Positions 8,154 to 17,277 of a stretch of 64,000 bases of DNA are shown here, piece after piece. A model generated the notes under the pieces. It was not told the origin of the DNA and ran no database searches. It was given only the letters and a program-made list of their open reading frames with translations. A program made the position numbers and the translations under genes. The DNA is from Streptomyces davaonensis JCM 4913 (GTDB lineage Bacteria > Actinomycetota > Actinomycetes > Streptomycetales > Streptomycetaceae). How positions within the stretch are numbered: position 1 is the first letter of the stretch; every line of letters begins with the position of its first letter. The stretch covers positions 9,342,326-9,406,325 of the forward strand of contig NC_020504.1 of NCBI RefSeq assembly GCF_000349325.1. The letters are read 5' to 3'.

Positions 8154-9353
8154 TCAGAGGAAGGAGGCCAGCCCGTCGAGGAAGCGATCCACGTCGTCAC
8201 TCGTGTTGTAGGGGGCCAGGCCCGCGCGGAGGGCGGGGGCCTCCAGCTTGAGCGCGGCGAAGGGCTCGTAGGCGTAGAACGACCCGGCCGGTGCCACCAC
8301 GTCGCGCGCGGCCAGATGCGCCTGGGCCGCACCGGCGTCGCGGCCTTCGAGGGTCATCAGCAGCGTCGGTGTGCGGTCGGGGGCCATCGAGTGCAGGGTG
8401 ATCGCGTCGCCCAAAGACCGGAGCCCTTCCTGAAGCCGCGCTCGCAGTGCCAGTTCGTGCTCGTGCAAAGAGGCCAGTGAGTGGGTCAGGCGCTCCCGGC
8501 GGGTGGTCCCGGTGCCCGGGTCCAGCTCGGCGAGGAAGTCGACGGCGGCGGTGGCGCCCGCCAGGATCTCGTACGGCAGTGTGCCGAACTCGAACCGCTC
8601 CGGCACGGTTTCGGGAGAGGGCAGCAGCTTGTCCGGGCGCACGGTCTCCAGGAACTCGGGCGCCGCCGCGAGCACCCCGCAGTGCGGTCCGAGGAACTTG
8701 TACGGCGAGCAGACGAACACGTCCGCTCCGAGTGCGGGCACGTCCACGAGATGGTGCGCGGCGTAGTGGACGCCGTCCACGTACACCAGCGCGCCGACTT
8801 CGTGCGCACGGTCGGCGATCCGGCGCACGGGAGGCTTGGTGCCCAGCACATTGGAGGCCGCCGTGACCGCGACCAGCCGGGTCCGGGGCGTCAGAACCCG
8901 CTCGTAGGAGTCGAGGTCGAGTTCCGTGGTCTCCGGGTCGATGTCGATCCAGCGGACACTCACCCCGGCGCGCTCGGCCGCCTGGATCCAGGGGCGGACG
9001 TTGGCGTCGTGGTCGAGACGGCTGAGGACGATCTCGTCGCCCGCGCGCCAGTCCTTGGCCAGGTGGCGGGAGAAGTCGTACGTCAGTTGCGTGGCGCTGC
9101 GGCCGTGGACGACGCCGTTCGCGGGCACGTTCAGCAGATCGGCGTAGGCGGCGCGGAATCCGGCGACGGCACGCTCGGCGTTGAGCTCCGACGGGCTGAC
9201 GGTGCCCCGGTTGGAGAGGGGGCCGGTCAGTGTCGCGGCGATGGCGTCGGCGACGGGAGTGGGGGTCTGCGTGCCGCCCGGACCGTCGAAGAAGGCGAGC
9301 CCGGTGGCGAGGGAGGGGAACTGGGCCCGCAGAGCGGTGAGGTCGATGGCCAT
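8154..9353 (-). CDS. Cysteine desulfurase-like PLP-dependent enzyme
   Basis: A 399-residue class V aminotransferase of the cysteine-desulfurase-like group. The pyridoxal-phosphate lysine lies in S-P-Y-K-F-L-G-P-H at about residue 218, with the cofactor Asp and the Y-V-D-G-V-H-Y motif upstream. The Cys loop expected of true IscS/SufS is not evident, so it may act on another amino acid. AGCAGGGA lies just before ATG 9353. The gene is divergent from a LysR regulator 125 bases away, which probably controls it and perhaps senses its substrate (usual LysR logic, inference). Confidence 0.82.
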   Translation of the reverse strand: MAIDLTALRAQFPSLATGLAFFDGPGGTQTPTPVADAIAATLTGPLSNRGTVSPSELNAERAVAGFRAAYADLLNVPANGVVHGRSATQLTYDFSRHLAKDWRAGDEIVLSRLDHDANVRPWIQAAERAGVSVRWIDIDPETTELDLDSYERVLTPRTRLVAVTAASNVLGTKPPVRRIADRAHEVGALVYVDGVHYAAHHLVDVPALGADVFVCSPYKFLGPHCGVLAAAPEFLETVRPDKLLPSPETVPERFEFGTLPYEILAGATAAVDFLAELDPGTGTTRRERLTHSLASLHEHELALRARLQEGLRSLGDAITLHSMAPDRTPTLLMTLEGRDAGAAQAHLAARDVVAPAGSFYAYEPFAALKLEAPALRAGLAPYNTSDDVDRFLDGLASFL

Positions 9354-9437
9354 GGTCCCTGCTTTCTGCCGGCGCGGTGCCTGGCGTCGCGGTGCCCTCT
9401 ACTCTGGCGTCGACCCTGCGACACGTAAAGCGATGGA

Positions 9438-9489
9438 TCACGAAGAGAAAGTTCACGAACCATGAAGTCTCACGGATCATGAAGTCTCA
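9438..9489. promoter_or_regulatory. Repeat-containing intergenic operator candidate
   Basis: In the space between the divergent PLP enzyme and the LysR gene, a 12-base direct repeat CATGAAGTCTCA occurs at 9461-9472 and 9478-9489, the second copy covering the LysR start codon. GTTCACGAAC at 9451-9460 is nearly palindromic. A LysR protein would be expected to bind here; the exact site is not proved. Confidence 0.35.
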
Positions 9490-10438
9490 GCCTGATCTGA
9501 AGCTCCTGGCCACCTTCCTGGCCGTGGTGCGGCAGGGCTCGATGGCCGAGGCGGCTGCGGAGCTCGGCTATGTGCCCTCCGCCGTGTCCCAGCACATCGC
9601 CGCGCTCGAGCGCGACCTGGGCATCGAGCTGATCGTCCGCCGCCCCGGCAGCCGGCTGATCCTCACGGCAGGCGGCCGGGCGCTCGCCCGGGCGGCCGAG
9701 ACGCTCTTCGACGCGACCGCGCGCTTCCAGGACGTCGCCCAGGGCATCGCGAACCGTGAGATCGCCGAGCTGCGGGTCGGGACCTATCCCAGCGCCATGA
9801 CCTACCTGCTCCCTCAGGTCCTGGCCACGCTCGGGGCCCGCCGCCCCGGTCCCCGGATCCGGCTGGTCGTCGTGGAGACGGACGAGGGCGTGCCGAGGGT
9901 GCGGTCGGGGGACATCGACCTGCTGATCGCCTACCGTTACCTGCCCGAGGACCCCCCGGCCCCGTCCGAAGGGCTGACGATCACCCTTCTGGGCCGGGAA
10001 CCGCTGGTCCTGGTGACGGGCGCCGAGCCGGAGCGTGACCGCCCGGTGGAACTGGCCGAATGTGTGCAGCGGGAGTGGGTCTCGGGCCATGCGCGCAACC
10101 CCGACCGGCGGCTGCTGCACCGCTGGGCCGGAGAGCTCGGGATCGTGCCCCGGGTGACGCTGGAGACCGACGACCTGCACAGCATGCTCGCCATGGTCCG
10201 GGCCGGACTCGCGGTGGGCCTGATCCCGGCCACGCTCCTCGGCGCTGGAGACGACGCCGGAGTGGAGCGGGTGATCCTGCCCGCGGGCGTCACCCCGCTC
10301 CACCGGGAGATCCTCGCCGTCAGCCGCCCCGGATCCCGCCCGCCGGTCGTCGACGAGCTGGTCACCCTTCTGGGCCGGGCCGTGGAGAGCGCGCAGTCGG
10401 CAGATGCAGGCGAGCAGGGCCGGGGCCTGTCGGGCTGA
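9479..10438 (+). CDS. LysR family transcriptional regulator
   Basis: A 319-residue regulator. The N-terminal winged helix-turn-helix is clear (residues 5-62, with G-S-M-A-E-A-A-A-E-L and A-V-S-Q-H-I-A-A-L-E), followed by a linker helix and a two-lobe substrate-binding domain (about 90-300). The start ATG 9479 places the domain at the expected distance from the N-terminus; the longer frame from 9377 would run through the divergent promoter. It is transcribed away from the PLP enzyme gene at 8154-9353, its likely target. The stop is 37 bases before the serine hydrolase gene. Confidence 0.85.
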   Translation: MKSQPDLKLLATFLAVVRQGSMAEAAAELGYVPSAVSQHIAALERDLGIELIVRRPGSRLILTAGGRALARAAETLFDATARFQDVAQGIANREIAELRVGTYPSAMTYLLPQVLATLGARRPGPRIRLVVVETDEGVPRVRSGDIDLLIAYRYLPEDPPAPSEGLTITLLGREPLVLVTGAEPERDRPVELAECVQREWVSGHARNPDRRLLHRWAGELGIVPRVTLETDDLHSMLAMVRAGLAVGLIPATLLGAGDDAGVERVILPAGVTPLHREILAVSRPGSRPPVVDELVTLLGRAVESAQSADAGEQGRGLSG

Positions 10439-10475
10439 GCGCGACAGACCTCGTGGCGGGACTTTCAATGGAGGG

Positions 10476-12032
10476 GTGAGCGCACTCGCTTGGATTGCCG
10501 CAGCCGGTCTCACGGCGCTGCTGGGCATCGCCACACCGGAACCTTCCCCGCCCCCGCCCCAGCCGCCGCCCCAGCTCGACGACGCGGATGTGCGGCGGGC
10601 CGTCGGCCGCCTCGACGGAGTGGTGCGCGATGCCATGAAACGCACCGGGACTCCGGGTGTGGCCGTGGCCGTCGTCCACGACGGCAAAGTGGTCCACCTG
10701 GAGGGGTACGGCGTCCGCAAGGCGGGCGAGAAGGGCGCCGTGGACGCCGACACCGTCTTCCAACTCGCGTCCGTCTCGAAGCCGATCGCCTCGACCGTTG
10801 TCGCCGAGGCCGTGGGCGTCGAGGGCTGGGCCGAGCCGGTCGCCCCGCACGTGCCGGACTTCCGGCTCAAGGACCCGTGGGTCAGCGAGCATGTGACGGT
10901 CGCCGATCTCTTCGCGCACCGCAGCGGCCTGCCCGATCACGCCGGAGACCTCCTCGAAGACCTCGGCTACGACCGCGAGTACATCCTGTCCCACCTGCAA
11001 TACGAGCCCCTCGCACCGTTCCGCGCCAGCTACGCCTACACCAACTTCGGTCTGACGGCCGCGGCCCAGGCGGTCGCCGACGAGAAGGGCGTGCCCTGGG
11101 AGAAGCTCACCGAGGACACCCTCTACAAGCCGGCCGGCATGGACTCCACCAGCTCACGCTTCGAGGACTACGAGAAGGCCGCCAACCGGGCCTGGGGCCA
11201 CGTCCGCAGCGAAGGCGGCGACTGGAAGGCGGAGTTCGTACGGGACCCGGACGCGCAGTCCCCCGCCGGCGGCGTCAGCTCCACCGCCCGAGACATGGCC
11301 GTCTGGCTGCGGCTCCAGCTCGCGAACGGCAAGCTCGACGGCGAGCAGATCATCGACGCCGCGTCCCTGGAGCGCACCCACTGGCCCCAGTCCGTCGCCA
11401 ACCCACCGCACGCACCGGCAGGACGCACCGTCTTCTACGGCCTTGGCTGGAACGTGAGTTACGACGACGAGGGCCGCCTCCGGCTCTCGCACACCGGAGC
11501 CTTCGAACTCGGCGCGCACACCAACGTCACGATGCTGCCCGGCGAGCAGCTCGGGATCGTCGTCCTGTCCAACACCGCACCTGTCGGGGTCGCCGACGCC
11601 GTCGCACTGGACTTCTTCGACATCGCGCAGACCGGCAAGATCAGCCGCGACTGGATCCCGCTCCTGGACGAGGTGTACAAGCAGCAGTTGGACGAGGGCC
11701 GGTCGGAGACCGACTACGCCGACCCACCCTCCGACGCAGCGCCCGCAAAGGCCGCAGGCACCTACACGGGGAGGTTCGGGAACGACTACTACGGACCGGC
11801 CGAGGTCGTATCCGGCGAGGACGGCGCGCTGACGCTCCGTCTGGGGCCCGAACCCCAGTCGTACCGGCTCACGCACTACGACGGTGACACGTTCAGCTTC
11901 CGGACGGTCGGCGAGAACGCCGTCGGTCTCACCGGGGTCACCTTCACCCCGGACGGGAAGTCCTTCACCGTGGAGTACCTGGACGCCGAGGGACTCGGCA
12001 CCTTCACCCGCACCGGCCCGTCCCCCGGCTGA
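10476..12032 (+). CDS. Secreted beta-lactamase-family serine hydrolase
   Basis: About 518 residues. Residues 1-25 look like a signal peptide, followed by a proline-rich linker. Class C beta-lactamase/esterase motifs are present: S-V-S-K (SxxK nucleophile, about residue 98), Y-T-N (YxN, about 186) and H-T-G (third motif, about 338). The C-terminal 100 residues form the lipocalin-like extension common in such esterases and peptidases. GTG 10476 is the only in-frame start after the LysR gene, but the GGAGGG touches it, so an upstream start overlapping lysR remains possible. Probably an extracellular esterase or D-peptidase rather than a resistance enzyme. Confidence 0.8.
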   Translation: MSALAWIAAAGLTALLGIATPEPSPPPPQPPPQLDDADVRRAVGRLDGVVRDAMKRTGTPGVAVAVVHDGKVVHLEGYGVRKAGEKGAVDADTVFQLASVSKPIASTVVAEAVGVEGWAEPVAPHVPDFRLKDPWVSEHVTVADLFAHRSGLPDHAGDLLEDLGYDREYILSHLQYEPLAPFRASYAYTNFGLTAAAQAVADEKGVPWEKLTEDTLYKPAGMDSTSSRFEDYEKAANRAWGHVRSEGGDWKAEFVRDPDAQSPAGGVSSTARDMAVWLRLQLANGKLDGEQIIDAASLERTHWPQSVANPPHAPAGRTVFYGLGWNVSYDDEGRLRLSHTGAFELGAHTNVTMLPGEQLGIVVLSNTAPVGVADAVALDFFDIAQTGKISRDWIPLLDEVYKQQLDEGRSETDYADPPSDAAPAKAAGTYTGRFGNDYYGPAEVVSGEDGALTLRLGPEPQSYRLTHYDGDTFSFRTVGENAVGLTGVTFTPDGKSFTVEYLDAEGLGTFTRTGPSPG

Positions 12033-12070
12033 CGGGGCGGGTGACGGTTCAGCATGATCTAGCGCGGAAC

Positions 12071-12082
12071 CCCGGGCGTTCA
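12071..12082. terminator. Left half of a terminator hairpin split by an IS
   Basis: CCCGGGCG (12071-12078) plus TTCA (12079-12082) lies 39 bases after the hydrolase stop. The other arm CGCCCGGG is found at 13877-13884, after a second TTCA at 13873-13876. Removing the IS between them restores CCCGGGCG-TTCA-CGCCCGGG, a perfect 8-bp stem with a 4-base loop. Confidence 0.75.
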
Positions 12083-13872
12083 CGACTCCGTTGGGAAATC
12101 GACGAAGCGGGCTCCTGGGGTCGGTTATGCCGCGAGGGTGAGTCGTGCGAGGTGGGGGACGCGGGTGGTGCCGAGTGGGGTGTCGTTCAGCCAGGCGTCG
12201 ACGCGGGTGAGGTTGAGGGCGGTGGCGGAGAGGATGTTCGCGAGGTGGGTTTTGCTCTGGCCTCGGTAGGGGGTGCGTCGCAGGTGGGTGCGGCGGACGG
12301 CCTGGGAAATGGTGCCCTCCACCCCGGCTCGCACGTCGTAGCGTTCTTTCCATGCCTCGGTCTGCTGCTCAGCGCGTCGTTCTTCGAGGATCTGCTGCTG
12401 CTCGCGGGGCAGCAGGGTCAGGCTGCGGCCCCATTTGCCGTTGGCTGCCTTGGTGCACCTCGGTCTCAGCGGGCAAGGATCGCAGTCGGCGAGCGCGAAG
12501 TGCACCCGGACGAGCGGGGTCCCGCTGGCCTTGCGCTGCTGGGACCAGCTGACGCTGGAGGCTCCCTGGGGGCAGGTGACCTTCCGAGCGTCCCAGTCCG
12601 TGGTGAAGGCGGCCTGGGTCAGGTGTGGAGCCTGCGGGTCACGTTCGTTGTGGTGGGTATCTGCGCCGACGGGTCCGACCAGGTCGATGCCGTGGTCCTC
12701 ACGTGCGGCCAGGATGTGGGCGGCGGTGACGTATCCGGCGTCCACCACATGCTCGCGCGGCCCAAGCCCGCGTCCGGCCAGGCGCTGGTGGATTGTTGTG
12801 GTGACCTCGGTGTCGTTGACGGTGGCGTTGGTGGTCTCCACGTTCGTGATCAGGTGCGGTGTGGTTGGCTCGCAGGTCTCGCTCAGGTGGACCTTGTATC
12901 CGCACCAGCCCGCCCCGCGCTTGATGCCGTAGTGGGCGTCGGTGTCATACGGCGAGGACAGCCTGTCTCTGGCCGGCGGGAGGTCCTTGCCCTCCCGCCA
13001 GCGCACCCCCTGCCCGTCCCGGTGATACTGCTCTGCCCAGGCCCGGCGCAGGACACGGACTGCGGGGACCTCACCCAGCCAGGCCAGAGCGGTCGGCCCA
13101 TCAATGGCGTCCAGGAGAGCGAACCCGTCCCGGCCGACCCGCTCGGCCCATTCCCGGCGGACGTTCTCCCCCTTCGGGAAACGGTAGTTGTCGACCTTGT
13201 TCCCATATCGCTCCACCCACGCGGAGCTGATCAACGGCGCCAGCCAGTCCGGGGCTGCCGCGGCCAGCGCCTCCAGCGCCGCCCGAAGCGTCTCGCCGAC
13301 GAACTCCATCCGGTTCAGCGTGCGCACCGCGGCCAGCACATGAGTGGAGTCGGTCCGCTGCCGACCGCCGGCCCTCAGCAGCGCGGCCTGTGAGAGCCGG
13401 GCCAGCATCGCCTCCAGGACCCGCTCTTCCAGCCCGTGCATGATCAGACGGGAGCGGAAATCCCCCAGGACGGTGAAGTCGAACCCCGGATCATCCAGCT
13501 CCAGCCCCAGCAAAAACTTCCAGTCCATTCTGGCCCGCACCTGGTCAGCGGCCTGCCGGTCGGACAGACCCTCGGCATACTGCAGCACCGACACCAGAGC
13601 CAGAGCTCCCGGCGAGATCGCGGGCCGGCCTCGGTCGGGGAAGGCGGCGGCGAAATCTTCATCCGTGAACAGCACACCGAGCGCCTCACGAATCCGGATG
13701 GCCAAGGTCCCCTTCGGGAACGAGGCCCGCACCACCCGAGCCGTCAGCTCAGGCACCCCGTCATCCGACCGCGACTCCAACGACATCCCGCCCCCATCCC
13801 GCCAACGACCATAGCCATCAACAAGACGAACGACACGGCCCCGCCCGAATCACGACTTTCCCAACGGAGTCG
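12083..13872. mobile_element. IS1182-type insertion sequence (copy 1), complete
   Basis: 1790 bases bounded by perfect 16-bp inverted repeats CGACTCCGTTGGGAAA (12083-12098 and reverse complement at 13857-13872). It is flanked by a 4-base direct repeat TTCA (12079-12082 and 13873-13876), which is also the loop of the interrupted hairpin. It contains one intact transposase gene on the minus strand. Confidence 0.9.
12125..13786 (-). CDS. IS1182 family transposase
   Basis: A 553-residue DDE transposase. The N-terminal region has the family signature L-A-L-V-S-V-L-Q-Y-A-E-G-L-S-D-R-Q-A-A-D and the S-P-Y-D-T-D-A-H-Y block; the C-terminal third has a cysteine-rich C-x-x-C-P-L-R-x-x-C segment and R-A-G-V-E-G-T-I-S with the catalytic Glu. 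Full length for the family with no frameshift, so it is probably active or recently active. Different in sequence from the second copy at 15518-17173, so these are two distinct IS types, not a duplication. Confidence 0.92.
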   Translation of the reverse strand: MSLESRSDDGVPELTARVVRASFPKGTLAIRIREALGVLFTDEDFAAAFPDRGRPAISPGALALVSVLQYAEGLSDRQAADQVRARMDWKFLLGLELDDPGFDFTVLGDFRSRLIMHGLEERVLEAMLARLSQAALLRAGGRQRTDSTHVLAAVRTLNRMEFVGETLRAALEALAAAAPDWLAPLISSAWVERYGNKVDNYRFPKGENVRREWAERVGRDGFALLDAIDGPTALAWLGEVPAVRVLRRAWAEQYHRDGQGVRWREGKDLPPARDRLSSPYDTDAHYGIKRGAGWCGYKVHLSETCEPTTPHLITNVETTNATVNDTEVTTTIHQRLAGRGLGPREHVVDAGYVTAAHILAAREDHGIDLVGPVGADTHHNERDPQAPHLTQAAFTTDWDARKVTCPQGASSVSWSQQRKASGTPLVRVHFALADCDPCPLRPRCTKAANGKWGRSLTLLPREQQQILEERRAEQQTEAWKERYDVRAGVEGTISQAVRRTHLRRTPYRGQSKTHLANILSATALNLTRVDAWLNDTPLGTTRVPHLARLTLAA

Positions 13873-13884
13873 TTCACGCCCGGG
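13873..13884. terminator. Right half of the split hairpin
   Basis: TTCA (13873-13876) and CGCCCGGG (13877-13884). Together with 12071-12082 this is the hairpin that originally followed the serine hydrolase gene. Confidence 0.7.
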
Positions 13885-13992
13885 AGGAAGCGTTTCTTAA
13901 CATTGCTCTGACGTGCACGGGTGCACGGGTCTGCGCTGTTGGCCTTAGCCGCAATACCGGTAACTTAGGGGCAATCTGGTTGTTGTTGTGGT

Positions 13993-15409
13993 GTGCCAAG
14001 AGCGGGTCAACTGAAGTCATCTGGTGAGCGGTTGTCGGATCGGGTCGCGGTCGGGGTGCTGACGCAGGCGTTTCCTCAGTCGCTGGTGGATGAGGTGCTG
14101 GCGGAGACGGGCCGCGTGCAGCGGCGGAACCGGCTGTTGCCAGCCCGGCTGGTGGTCTACTTCGTGCTGGCGATGTGCCTGTTCTCCGGGCAGAGCTATG
14201 AGGAGGTCGCCCGGCTGCTGACCACGGGTTTGCAGGGTGCGCGGCGTTGGCGTGCATCGTGGGTGGTGCCGAGTACGGCGGCGATCTGGAAAGCCAGGTC
14301 CCGGCTGGGGGTGGCGCCGATGCGGCAGTTGTTCGCGCGGGTGTGCCGTCCGGTTGCGACACCGGGCACTCAGGGCGCCTTCTACCGCGACTGGCGGCTG
14401 ACCGCGATCGACGGCACCACATTTGACCTGCCCGACACGAAGGCGAACGTGGAGGCGTTCGGCCGTCCGCCCCGCTCCGGGCGCGGTGAACAGGACGTCG
14501 GCTACCCGCAGTTGCGCATGGTCGGCCTGGTGGAGTGCGGCACCCACGCCGTCTTCGACGTCGCGCTCGCAGCTCTTCGCACCGGAGAGCAGACCCTGGC
14601 CCGGACGGTCCTGAGATCCCTGCGGCAGGGCATGCTGCTGCTGGCCGACCGCGGCTTTTACGGCGTGGACCTGTGGCGCGAGGCAGCGGCGACCGGGGCG
14701 GACCTGCTGTGGCGGGTACGCAAAGACCTCGTGCTGCCGGTGGTCGAGCAGTTGCCGGACGGCTCGTATCTCACCGAGATCTTCGACCGCAGCGACATCC
14801 ACCACACCCGTCGCGGGGTGCCGGTACGCGCGGTGGAATACACCATTGCCGGACATGAGGGCGTCTACCGGCTCATCACCACGATCCTCGACCCGGACAA
14901 GGCCCCGGCCGCCGAACTGGCCGCCCTCTACGCCCAGCGATGGGAGTTCGAGTCCACCCTCGACGAGATCAAGACCCACCTCGGCGGGTCGCACCTGGTA
15001 CTGCGTTCGCAGCATCCTGACGGAGCTGAGCAGGAACTTTACGGCTTCCTGCTTGTCCACCACGCCATCCGGCACCTGATGCACCAGGCTGCACGACAAG
15101 TCGACCAGGACCCCGACCGGATCTCCTTCACCCGCTCACTGCGCGTCGTGCGCCGCCAGGTCACCGACCAGGCGGCCTTTTCCCCCCGGCCGGCTCGCCC
15201 GCGCCATCAAGGCCACCCACGCTGAACTCCTCGAACGCCTCCTGCCACGGCGCCGCCGCCGGGCCAACCCCCGCGTCATCAAACGCAAAGTCGCCAGCTG
15301 GCCGCTCAAACGCGTTGCCCACCGAGTCGCAGACCGCCCACGTGTTCCGGCCGTCACCATCGTTGGCGCCACCAAACCCAAACGGGTCAAGCGGACACCA
15401 AAGCCCTAA
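13993..15409 (+). pseudogene. IS4 family transposase with a 3' frameshift
   Basis: The main frame runs 13993-15225 (410 residues) and carries DDE motifs: A-I-D-G-T-T-F-D-L-P near residue 138, L-L-A-D-R-G-F-Y near 217, and R-W-E-F-E-S-T-L-D-E-I-K near 317. At 15180-15187 a TTTTCCCCCC run precedes a frame change: the family C-terminus (A-R-A-I-K-A-T-H-A-E-L-L-E-R then a basic tail) continues in the +1 frame to TAA 15407-15409, just at the right inverted repeat. Either one extra C has broken the gene or ribosomes shift on the run. Because the catalytic residues are upstream of the shift, residual activity is possible. Confidence 0.75.
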
Positions 15410-15420
15410 GTTACCGGTAT

Positions 15421-17198
15421 GACTCTGCTGGTGATGTTGGTAAGTCGCTGACGGCTGGCTGTGTGCGGTGCTTGGCTGGGAGCGTGCGGGGTGGTGTCGT
15501 CGGTGGAGGTGGTCGCGGTGTCGCTGCGGCCGGAGGATCACCAGCGAATCCCAGTACGGACGGTGCGAACGGCGCGGGCGGCGTGTCCGAAGGGCACCCC
15601 GGCCATGCTCATCCGGGACCGGTTGGATGTCCTGTTCGAGGATGAGGAGTTCGCCGACCTGTACCCCGACGACGGCAGGCCGGGACTGTCGCCGGGGCAG
15701 CTGGCGCTGGTGTCGGTGCTGCAGTTCGCGGAGAACCTGTCGGACCGGGCGGCGGCGGACGCGGTCCGCACCAGGATCGACTGGAAATACGCGATCGGCC
15801 TTGAGCTAGAGGATCCTGGATTCGACCACTCGGTCCTGTGCGAGTTCAGGGCCCGGCTGGCCGAACAGGACGGCGCCGCCGACCAGTTACTGGAGCTGAT
15901 GCTGGATCGCCTGGTGGAGGCCGGCCTGCTCAAGGCCGGGGGCCGGCAGCGTACCGATGCCACCCATGTGCTGGCGGCGGTGCGGACGCTCAGCCGCCTG
16001 GAGCTGGTCGCGGAGACGCTGCGAGCAGCCCTGGAGGAGCTGGCCGAGGCCGCCCCCGCCTGGCTGGCGCCGCTGATCGAGCCGGAGTGGGCCAAGCGGT
16101 ACGGACGCCGGGTGGAGATCGGCAAACTGCCGGGCGGGAAGGCGGCCGTGACCGCCCGGGCCGAGGAGTTCGGCCGGGACGGACAGAAGATCCTGACCGC
16201 CGCCTGGGCCGCCTGCGCCCCACCCGGCCTGCGGCTTCTTCCTCAGGTGGAGATCCTGCGCCAGGTCTGGGTCCACCACTACTTCTGGGACGTGGAGGGA
16301 TTGTTGCGCTGGCGGGACGGCCATGCTCTGCCGCCCGCCTCGCTGCGGTTCGACTCCCCGTATGACACCGATGCGCACTACTGCGTCAAACGGGACACCG
16401 CCTGGAGCGGATACCGGACGCATTTCACGGAAACCTGCGACGAAGAACGCCCCGGGCTGGTGGTCCATGTCGCCACCACCATCTCCACCGTCCAGGACAT
16501 CGAGCTGACCGACACCATCCACGACGAGCTCGCCGGGCGGCAGTTGCTGCCCGCGGAGCATGTGGTCGATGCCGGCTACATCTCTCCGGCACGTATCGAG
16601 CGGGCCCAGCGGGTGCACGGCATCACTCTGCTGGGCCCGGTTGTCGCCGACCACAGTGCCCAGGCCAAGGCCGGTTCGGGCTTCGCCAAGGCGGCCTTCA
16701 CCATCGACTGGGACAATGAGCAGGCGATCTGCCCGCGCGGGGCCACGAGCGTGTCCTGGACCAAGCTGAACATCAAGGACCACACCTATCTGCAGGCCCG
16801 GTTCGCCGAGGCGGACTGCCGGACCTGCCCAGACCGCGCGCACTGCACCTCTTCAGCCACCGGGCCCCGCTCCATCGCCGTGCTCCCCCGGCCGTTGCAC
16901 GAGATCCAGATGAGCAACCGGCTCGACCAGCGCACCGAGCAATGGCAGCGCCGCTACGCGATCCGCGCCGGCATCGAGGCCACTCTCTCGCAGAACGTCC
17001 GAGCCCACGGCCTGCGCCGTTCCCGCTACCGGGGCCTGGCGAAGACCCACGTCCAGCACGTCCTCACCGCCATGGCCTGCAACGTCACCCGGGTCTCCGA
17101 CTGGATATCCAGCACCACCAGAACCCGACGCCGCACCACACACTTTCACGCGCTATGCGCAGCCGCCGCATGACCCCGACAACATCACCAGCAGAGTC
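15421..17198. mobile_element. IS1182-type insertion sequence (copy 2), complete
   Basis: 1778 bases bounded by perfect 19-bp inverted repeats GACTCTGCTGGTGATGTTG (15421-15439 and reverse complement at 17180-17198). It is flanked by a 7-base direct repeat CCGGTAT (15414-15420 and 17199-17205) and sits 2 bases from the outer tip of the IS4-type right end. One intact transposase on the plus strand. Confidence 0.9.
15518..17173 (+). CDS. IS1182 family transposase
   Basis: About 551 residues from GTG 15518, which has GGAGG 8 bases upstream; an in-frame start at 15461 would add an unrelated N-terminus. It shows L-A-L-V-S-V-L-Q-F-A-E-N-L-S-D-R, S-P-Y-D-T-D-A-H-Y, E-H-V-V-D-A-G-Y, a C-R-T-C-P-D-R-x-x-C cysteine cluster and the catalytic R-A-G-I-E-A-T-L-S block. 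Full length without frameshift. It shares the family blocks with the copy at 12125-13786 but has different terminal repeats. Confidence 0.92.
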   Translation: MSLRPEDHQRIPVRTVRTARAACPKGTPAMLIRDRLDVLFEDEEFADLYPDDGRPGLSPGQLALVSVLQFAENLSDRAAADAVRTRIDWKYAIGLELEDPGFDHSVLCEFRARLAEQDGAADQLLELMLDRLVEAGLLKAGGRQRTDATHVLAAVRTLSRLELVAETLRAALEELAEAAPAWLAPLIEPEWAKRYGRRVEIGKLPGGKAAVTARAEEFGRDGQKILTAAWAACAPPGLRLLPQVEILRQVWVHHYFWDVEGLLRWRDGHALPPASLRFDSPYDTDAHYCVKRDTAWSGYRTHFTETCDEERPGLVVHVATTISTVQDIELTDTIHDELAGRQLLPAEHVVDAGYISPARIERAQRVHGITLLGPVVADHSAQAKAGSGFAKAAFTIDWDNEQAICPRGATSVSWTKLNIKDHTYLQARFAEADCRTCPDRAHCTSSATGPRSIAVLPRPLHEIQMSNRLDQRTEQWQRRYAIRAGIEATLSQNVRAHGLRRSRYRGLAKTHVQHVLTAMACNVTRVSDWISSTTRTRRRTTHFHALCAAAA

Positions 17199-17277
17199 CC
17201 GGTATTGAGCTTAGACGTCGTTTCCTTTGGTGCCTGGCGGCCGTCAGTGCTGTGTTGCGGTGTGAGAGTGTCCGGGC

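Larger units (their letters stand above)
13952..17207. mobile_element. IS4-type element interrupted near its right end
   Basis: The left inverted repeat CAATACCGGTAACTTAGGG is at 13952-13970. The right repeat is split: CCCTAAGTTA at 15404-15413, then CCGGTAT at 15414-15420, then another IS (15421-17198), then CCGGTAT again at 17199-17205 and TG at 17206-17207. Without the inner IS the right end is the exact reverse complement of the left, 19 bp. Confidence 0.82.

Noticed and set aside
9470-10870. 466-codon minus-strand frame over the LysR gene
   Set aside because: Exact antisense of lysR and the start of the hydrolase; no homology features.
12041-13393. 450-codon plus-strand frame over the first IS1182-type element
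   Set aside because: Antisense of an intact transposase.
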